Assembly (NCBI GenBank): GCA_009787135.1
Contig: WRGP01000198.1
Span: forward strand, 1 to 11,198
Direction of reading: 5' to 3'
From: Bacillota bacterium
Lineage (GTDB): Bacteria; Bacillota; Clostridia; Christensenellales; Aristaeellaceae
Length of the DNA stretch: 11,198 bases
The translations under genes and the position numbers were made by a program. This document shows, piece after piece, positions 6,543 through 11,198 of this stretch. Numbering within the stretch: the first letter of the stretch is position 1; each line of letters starts with the position of its first letter. The notes under the pieces were generated by a model. That model ran no database searches, was not told where the DNA came from, and saw only the letters and a list, made by a program, of their open reading frames with translations.

Positions 6543-6580
6543 GCCCTGCTTCGTGAATACGCGAGGCAGGGCTTTTTATT
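6543..6580 (+). terminator. Intrinsic terminator upstream of metY (proposed attenuator)
   Basis: GCCCTGCTTCG (6543-6553) pairs with CGAGGCAGGGC (6562-6572) as an 11-bp stem with one G-U pair and an eight-base loop, followed directly by TTTTTATT. It ends about 55 bases before metY and after a promoter that otherwise has only the leader ORF to transcribe, so it should be conditional. An alternative pairing of GCAGG (6526-6530) with CCTGC (6545-6549) would occupy its left arm and act as an antiterminator. Confidence 0.75.
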
Positions 6581-6634
6581 GTATAAACATACAACAAAAT
6601 ATACTGCGTATAGAAGCAATGAGGAGGGCTTATC

Positions 6635-7921
6635 ATGAAAAAGGAACTCGGATTCAGCACGCGGCAGGTGCGCGCGGGGTATGAGGCGGAAAAGACGACG
6701 GGCGCGTTCATCGTGCCCGTCTACCAGACGGCGGGCTATGAATTTGAAAGCGCGCAGGACGCCGTGGACCAGTTTGAGCTGAAAAAGCCCGGCAGCATCT
6801 ACTCCCGCATCAAAAATCCGACCGTTTCCGCGCTGGAGGAGCGGCTGAACGCCTTGGAGAAGGGCTCCGGCACCGTGTGCTTCGCGTCCGGCATGGCGGC
6901 CATCGTCGCGGCGATCCAGAATTTGGCGGAATCGGGCAGCGAGATCATCGCCATGTCCAAGATTTACGGCGGCACGTTCACGCTTCTGTTCGATCGCTTT
7001 GAGCGCCGTTACGGCATCCGCGTCCGGCAGGTGGATATCGACGACCTGGACGCGCTCCGCGCGGCCGTCAACGAAAAGACGCGCTGTGTGTACCTTGAGA
7101 CGCTGGGCAATCCCCTCATCAACATTCCGGACTTTGAGGCCGTCGCGAAAATCGCCCATGCGCAAGGCGTGCCGGTCCTTGCGGATAACACCTTTGGCAC
7201 GCCGTACCTCTTTGACGCCCAAAAGCACGGCGTTGACTTTACGCTCCACTCGCTGACCAAATACATCGGCGGCCATGGCAGCAGCGTTGGCGGGAGCGTT
7301 ACGGACCAGGGCATCTTTTCGTTTAAGGGCAACCCTCGGTTTAGAGAGTTCAACGAACCGGACGCGGCCTACCATGGCCTGACATACGCGGACCTTGGGG
7401 AAACCGGCTATACCACCAAGCTGCGCGCGGGTTTCCTGCGCGACACAGGCTCCTGCCTCTCGCCCTTTAACGCCTTTTTGTTTTTGCAGGGGGTGGAAAC
7501 GCTCAGCCTGCGCATGGAGCGCTATTGCCAGAGCACGCTGAAGATCACCGCGTGGCTGAAAAACCATCCGCGGGTCGCGTGGGTCAACTATCCCGGCCTG
7601 CCGGGCGATCCATACCATGAGCGCGCCGAAAAATACTTCCCCAAGGGCGCGAGCGGCATCTTTACCTTTGGCGTCCGGGGCGGCCTGGAGGCGGGCAGGA
7701 AGTTCATCGAGGCGCTTGAGATTTTTTCCTTTGTCGCAAACGTGGCGGATGTGCGCTCCATGGTGGCGCATCCGGCCAGCACCACGCATTCCCAGCTCTC
7801 CCCAAAGGATATGATGAGCACGGGCATCACCCCGGAGATGGTGCGCGTATCCGTTGGCGTGGAGGAGGTGGAAGACCTTATTGCCGACCTGGACCAGGCG
7901 CTTGCCGCGTCCGCGCGATAA
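6635..7921 (+). CDS. metY: O-acetylhomoserine sulfhydrylase (PLP enzyme)
   Basis: The enzyme makes homocysteine from O-acetyl-L-homoserine and sulfide with pyridoxal phosphate (direct sulfhydrylation), in the cytoplasm. It has 428 residues, the usual size for the MetY branch of the Cys/Met-metabolism PLP family and longer than MetB/MetC (about 380-390). The PLP lysine is K209 in HSLTKYIGGHG. The ring-stacking and phosphate features are Y56 and R58 in IYSRIKNPT, SGMAA at 85-89, and D184 in LADNTFGTP. The C-terminal SMVAHPASTTHSQL (375-388) and RVSVGVE (404-410) are family hallmarks. MetY-specific inserts, such as the segment after KGNPRFREF, support MetY over cystathionine lyases. GAGGAGGG precedes ATG 6635. 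It is the first gene of the methionine operon and is expected to be controlled by the upstream attenuator. Confidence 0.93.
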   Translation: MKKELGFSTRQVRAGYEAEKTTGAFIVPVYQTAGYEFESAQDAVDQFELKKPGSIYSRIKNPTVSALEERLNALEKGSGTVCFASGMAAIVAAIQNLAESGSEIIAMSKIYGGTFTLLFDRFERRYGIRVRQVDIDDLDALRAAVNEKTRCVYLETLGNPLINIPDFEAVAKIAHAQGVPVLADNTFGTPYLFDAQKHGVDFTLHSLTKYIGGHGSSVGGSVTDQGIFSFKGNPRFREFNEPDAAYHGLTYADLGETGYTTKLRAGFLRDTGSCLSPFNAFLFLQGVETLSLRMERYCQSTLKITAWLKNHPRVAWVNYPGLPGDPYHERAEKYFPKGASGIFTFGVRGGLEAGRKFIEALEIFSFVANVADVRSMVAHPASTTHSQLSPKDMMSTGITPEMVRVSVGVEEVEDLIADLDQALAASAR

Positions 7922-7932
7922 GGGGGATGGCG

Positions 7933-8799
7933 ATGTACCTGCGGAAACTGTTTCTAGAAGGCCATATCACCTTTAGCCTGGAGATATTCCCGCCCAAGCC
8001 GGGCGGGGATTTTGAGCCGATGCGGGCGGCCGTGCGCGAGATGACGGCGTTGAAGCCGGATTTCATCAGCGTGACCTATGGCGCGGGCGGCGGCGCAATC
8101 GGGCGGACCGTGGACATCGCCGCGTATGTGCAGTCACAGGGCGTGCCGGCGCTGGCGCATTTGACGTGCGTATCCTCCACGCGGGAGGCGGTCGGGCATG
8201 TTCTTGACGAGCTGTCCGGCCGCGGCGTCACGAACGTGCTCGCCCTGCGCGGGGATATACCCGACGCGTCGGATTTTCCCTCGCCGGGGCATTACCGCTA
8301 TGCCAGCGAGCTTGTTTCCGACATCCGCGCGCGCGGCGGGTTCTGTGTGGGCGCGGCGTGTTACCCGGAGGGGCACGTGGAATCGCCGGACAGGCTGCAC
8401 GATATCGAGTTTGTCAAGCGCAAGGTGGACGCGGGCTGCGATTTTCTCACCACGCAGATGTTTTTTGACAACAACATCCTCTACCGCTTTCTCTACCGCC
8501 TGCTGCGCCATGATGTGCGCGTGCCCGTGCTGGCGGGCATCATGCCGGTCACAAACCGCGGGCAGGTGGAGCGCATCGTGCGCCTGAGCGGCACCGCGCT
8601 CCCGCCGCGGTTTTTGGCCATCCTCGACCGGTTCGGCGGCGACAAACGCGCCATGCGCCAAGCGGGCGCGGCGTACGCCACGGAGCAGATCATCGACCTG
8701 ATCGCGAACGGGGTGACAAACATTCATTTGTATACGATGAACAAGCCGGACATCGCGGCGGAGATCATGGCGAACCTGTCCGCTATTTTGAGCCGATGA
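7933..8799 (+). CDS. metF: 5,10-methylenetetrahydrofolate reductase
   Basis: The flavoprotein reduces 5,10-methylene-THF to 5-methyl-THF, the methyl donor for MetH encoded downstream. It has 288 residues, typical of the single-domain bacterial enzyme that lacks the regulatory C-terminal domain of eukaryotic MTHFR. Family motifs are FSLEIFPPK (14-22, with E17 corresponding to the catalytic Glu), ISVTYGAGGG (45-54), HLTCVSSTR (77-85), LALRGDIP (103-110, folate-interacting Asp at 108), TTQMFFDN (173-180) and AGIMPVT (201-207). I prefer ATG 7933 because AGGGGG at 7921-7926 is then six bases upstream; the alternative ATG 7927 abuts it and would add two residues. The ribosome site overlaps the metY stop, and its own TGA overlaps the next ATG, so the genes are tightly coupled. 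In many anaerobes this enzyme takes electrons from ferredoxin through a partner; no partner is seen here. Confidence 0.92.
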   Translation: MYLRKLFLEGHITFSLEIFPPKPGGDFEPMRAAVREMTALKPDFISVTYGAGGGAIGRTVDIAAYVQSQGVPALAHLTCVSSTREAVGHVLDELSGRGVTNVLALRGDIPDASDFPSPGHYRYASELVSDIRARGGFCVGAACYPEGHVESPDRLHDIEFVKRKVDAGCDFLTTQMFFDNNILYRFLYRLLRHDVRVPVLAGIMPVTNRGQVERIVRLSGTALPPRFLAILDRFGGDKRAMRQAGAAYATEQIIDLIANGVTNIHLYTMNKPDIAAEIMANLSAILSR

Positions 8800-9398
8800 G
8801 CGAGGCAAAGCGCGAGGCGCTTCGCTACCTGGGCGTGCGCGGCCGGGCGGACCCGGCCATTGCAGCGCTCGTAGACGAGTGCTTCGGGCTGCTTGCGGCC
8901 CAGCCCCCGCGCCATGTGGTGCGTGTGGTGCCTGCCGGGGAGGCGCTGGCCCTCGGCGAGAGCCGGTCTCTCGCGAAGTATCTGGCGGGATGCGAGGAGG
9001 CCGCGCTGCTGGCCGCCACGCTGGGCAGCCATGCCGACCAGCTGATCCGCCGTTTCGCGGTCACGGACACGCTTCGCGCCGCCGCGCTGCACGCCTGTGC
9101 CGCCGCGCGGATTGAGGCGTATTGCGATGCGGTACAGGCGGAGGTCCCCGGCGCGCTGCGGCCCCGGTTTTCGCCGGGGTATGGGGATTTTCCGCTTGCC
9201 GGCCAGCGTAAGCTCTTGGCGTTGCTGGACGCGGGCCGCCGTTTGGGGTTGTATCTGACGGACGGCGACATGCTTGCGCCCTCCAAGTCGATTACGGCCG
9301 TGATGGGCATCGGCCCGGCGGCGGCAGGCTGTAAGAGAGGAAAATGCGCCGGGTGTGATAAGGCGGATTGTGTATTCAAAGAGGAGGCGCGGCCATGA
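8796..9398 (+). CDS. Stand-alone methionine synthase activation-domain protein
   Basis: This 200-residue protein matches the AdoMet-binding reactivation domain that forms the C-terminus of E. coli MetH, here encoded separately. The hallmark RFSPGYGDFPL is at 124-134 (Arg, Pro, Gly, Tyr contact AdoMet in the known domain), followed by GLYLTDGDMLAPSKSITAVMGIG (151-173). The domain supplies the methyl group and conformational change that restore inactive cob(II)alamin to methylcobalamin. A Cys-rich tail, C179-x4-C184-x2-C187-x4-C192, follows the domain; E. coli MetH has nothing similar at its C-terminus as far as I know. It may bind a metal or Fe-S cluster and pass electrons to the cobalamin. 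The gene overlaps both neighbours by ATGA (8796-8799, 9395-9398) and sits between metF and metH, which fits a MetH subunit. The fold and role are confident; the redox role of the tail is inference. Confidence 0.88.
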   Translation: MSEAKREALRYLGVRGRADPAIAALVDECFGLLAAQPPRHVVRVVPAGEALALGESRSLAKYLAGCEEAALLAATLGSHADQLIRRFAVTDTLRAAALHACAAARIEAYCDAVQAEVPGALRPRFSPGYGDFPLAGQRKLLALLDAGRRLGLYLTDGDMLAPSKSITAVMGIGPAAAGCKRGKCAGCDKADCVFKEEARP

Positions 9399-11198
9399 GC
9401 TTCATCGAACGGATCGGGAAGGAACTGCTGCTCTTTGACGGGGCTATGGGCACCATGCTGCAGGCAAAAGGGCTGCCCGCCGGCGTCACGCCGGATCTGG
9501 CCAACATGGTCTGTCCCGAGAAGGTGCGGGAGGTTCACGGCGCGTATTTGGACGCGGGCGCGGACCTCCTGAAGACGAATACCTTTGGCACAAATTCACG
9601 CAAGCTCGCCGGCAGCGGCTATACCGTGGAAGCGGTTGTCAGCCAAGCCGTGCGCCTGGCGCGAGGGGCGGGGAATAACCATTTTGTCGCGCTGGATATT
9701 GGCCCCAGCGGCAAGCTGCTTGCCCCGCTGGGGGATTTGGATTTTGGGGACGCGTACAAACTCTTCGCCGAAGTCGCCCGGGCCGGGACGGAGGCGGGCG
9801 CGGACTGTATCCTCGTGGAAACGATGAGCGATACCTACGAGCTCAAGGCCGCCGTGCTCGCGGCCAGGGAGACCGGCCTGCCCGTGCTGGCCACGGTCAC
9901 GGCGGACGCCTCGGGGAAGCTTCTCACGGGCGCGGACATGGACACGGTTTGCGCCCTGCTGGAAGGCCTTGGCGTTCACGCGCTCGGCCTCAACTGCGGT
10001 TTTGGCCCGGAGGCGCTTCTCGTGAGCCTCTCCCGCCTGGCCGCGGTCGCGAGCCTTCCGCTGATCCTCAACGCCAACGCCGGGCTGCCGCGCCAGGCAG
10101 GGGAGCAAACCGTCTTCGACGAGACGCCCGAAGCGTTCGCGGACGCCATGGCGCGGGCCGTTTCGATGGGCGCGTCCCTGCTGGGCGGCTGCTGCGGCAC
10201 AACGCCCGCGCATATCCGCGCTATGGCGGAGGCTGTAAGGGGGCTTTCCCCAAAGCCCATCACGCCAAACCGCGATACGGTCGTCTGCTCCGGCAGCCGG
10301 GCCGTGCGCATCGGCGGCTGCGCGCCCGTGCTCATCGGGGAGCGCGTCAACCCCACGGGCAAGCCGGCCATGAAGCGCGCGCTCAGGGAGGGCAGCACGG
10401 AGTATATGCTCCGCGAGGCCGTGCGCCAGCAGGACGCGGGCGCGCACATTCTGGACGTAAACGCGGGCCTGCCGGGCATTGACGAGGCCGCGTGGCTCAG
10501 CCGCCTGACACAGGCCATTCAGGCTGTCAGCGATCTGCCGCTCCAGCTTGACACCGCGAGCCCGGCGGCCCTGGAGGAAGCGCTGTTTCGCTACAACGGC
10601 AAGGCCATGATCAACTCCGTAAATGGGAAGCGGGAGAGCATGGACGCGGTGTTCCCGCTCGTGAGGAAATACGGCGGCGTGGTGGTGGCTTTGACGCTGG
10701 ATGAGGAAGGCATACCGGCCACAGCCCGGGGGCGCGTCGCCATCGCCAGGCGCATCGTGGAGGAGGCCGGCCGCTATGGCATTGACAGGCGGAATCTCGT
10801 GATTGATCCGCTCACCTTGGCCGTCTCCGCCGAGTCGGACGCCGCGGCGGTCACCTTGGAGGCGCTGTCCCGCATTCGCGATGAGCTGGGCATTCCGACC
10901 GTGCTGGGCGTGTCCAACATCTCCTTTGGCCTGCCCCAGCGCGGCGCGCTGAACGCGGCCTTTTTCACGCTGGCCGTGGGTGCGGGCCTGTCCGCCGCGA
11001 TCCTCAACCCTTTTTCAGGGGATGCGATGGCCGCGTACCACGCGGCGCGCGCCCTTCTGGGCAAAGACCCGGGCTGCGCGGGCTACATCGCCGCCATGGC
11101 CGGCGCGGCGGAGGCGCAGGCGGACAAACCCGCCCGGCAAGCCGGCGTTTCACTTCGCCAGGCGATTGAGCGGGGCCTTCGCGACGAGGCGCGCGCCC
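9395..11198 (+). CDS. metH: Cobalamin-dependent methionine synthase (3' end outside window)
   Basis: The first 601 residues are present and the frame is open to the window edge. Residues about 1-285 are the homocysteine-binding barrel: LFDGAMGTMLQ (13-23), LKTNTFGTN (59-67), and the Zn ligands C201 (LNCGFGP), C266 and C267 (GGCCGTTP). Residues about 305-570 are the methyl-THF (pterin) domain: IGERVNPTGK (314-323), LDVNAGLPG (353-361), QLDTASP (384-390), INSVNG (406-411), VIDPLT (469-474) and GVSNISFGLP (505-514). The last part (LRQAIERGLRDEA) begins the helical cap before the B12 domain, which lies beyond the edge. The protein is probably the short clostridial form of about 800 residues whose activation domain is the gene just upstream. 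GAGGAGG is seven bases before ATG 9395, and the start overlaps the preceding stop. Confidence 0.93.
   Translation, partial: MSFIERIGKELLLFDGAMGTMLQAKGLPAGVTPDLANMVCPEKVREVHGAYLDAGADLLKTNTFGTNSRKLAGSGYTVEAVVSQAVRLARGAGNNHFVALDIGPSGKLLAPLGDLDFGDAYKLFAEVARAGTEAGADCILVETMSDTYELKAAVLAARETGLPVLATVTADASGKLLTGADMDTVCALLEGLGVHALGLNCGFGPEALLVSLSRLAAVASLPLILNANAGLPRQAGEQTVFDETPEAFADAMARAVSMGASLLGGCCGTTPAHIRAMAEAVRGLSPKPITPNRDTVVCSGSRAVRIGGCAPVLIGERVNPTGKPAMKRALREGSTEYMLREAVRQQDAGAHILDVNAGLPGIDEAAWLSRLTQAIQAVSDLPLQLDTASPAALEEALFRYNGKAMINSVNGKRESMDAVFPLVRKYGGVVVALTLDEEGIPATARGRVAIARRIVEEAGRYGIDRRNLVIDPLTLAVSAESDAAAVTLEALSRIRDELGIPTVLGVSNISFGLPQRGALNAAFFTLAVGAGLSAAILNPFSGDAMAAYHAARALLGKDPGCAGYIAAMAGAAEAQADKPARQAGVSLRQAIERGLRDEARA

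Noticed and set aside
6310..6634. SAM riboswitch or T-box before metY
   Set aside because: I looked for the S-box core and for the conserved T-box antiterminator sequence and saw neither; the Met-rich ORF plus terminator explains the region better. A covariance-model search would settle it.
6302..7789. 495-codon open frame on the minus strand across metY
   Set aside because: It is antisense to a clear PLP enzyme, is rich in Arg, Ala and His with no recognisable domain, and arises from GC-biased third positions of the real gene.
7927..7932. metF start at ATG 7927
   Set aside because: The AGGGGG ribosome site touches this ATG directly; ATG 7933 has a normal six-base spacing.
9596..10447. 283-codon minus-strand open frame opposite metH
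   Set aside because: Antisense to well-conserved MetH domains; its sequence has no domain character.

Overview
The window looks like a chromosomal stretch from a GC-rich member of the Firmicutes (Bacillota), most likely a Clostridia-type anaerobe. The signs are strong AGGAGG-type ribosome sites on nearly every gene, ATGA-coupled operons, a short clostridial-style MetH with its activation domain as a separate protein, and a secreted multi-repeat SH3 protein. This is inferred from gene style; no phylogeny was run. No tRNA, rRNA, CRISPR array or complete insertion sequence was seen.

Layout. 1-2863 (minus): the first 954 residues of a large secreted protein with seven SH3b-like repeats, running off the left edge and driven by a near-consensus promoter at 2916-2944. 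3048-3599 (plus): an ADP-ribose pyrophosphatase-type Nudix hydrolase. 3642-3833 (plus): a 5' remnant of a GH4 6-phospho-glycosidase. It breaks off inside an approximately 150-bp element with inverted ends, a candidate small repeat. 3933-4481 (minus): an exported TlpA-like thioredoxin. 4628-6309 (plus): two translationally coupled TIM-barrel sugar-phosphate isomerase/epimerase-like proteins behind a sigma-70-type promoter, with a palindrome at the expected transcription start.

6310-6634 is a regulatory leader and 6635-11198 (plus) is a methionine operon. The operon reads metY (O-acetylhomoserine sulfhydrylase), metF (methylene-THF reductase), a stand-alone MetH activation/reactivation protein, and metH (truncated by the window edge). 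The last three are joined by 4-base ATGA overlaps. Together they take O-acetylhomoserine plus sulfide to homocysteine, reduce methylene-THF to methyl-THF, and methylate homocysteine on cobalamin while keeping the cofactor active.

The most interesting item is the leader before metY. It has a TTGACA/TAAAAT promoter and a well-placed ribosome site. These precede a 22-codon ORF with five Met codons (three of them at alternate positions 7, 9 and 11), a GC hairpin that starts at the last of those three codons, and an intrinsic terminator 58 bp before metY. This has the architecture of leader-peptide attenuation by methionine, rather than the SAM riboswitch or T-box usual for Firmicute methionine genes.
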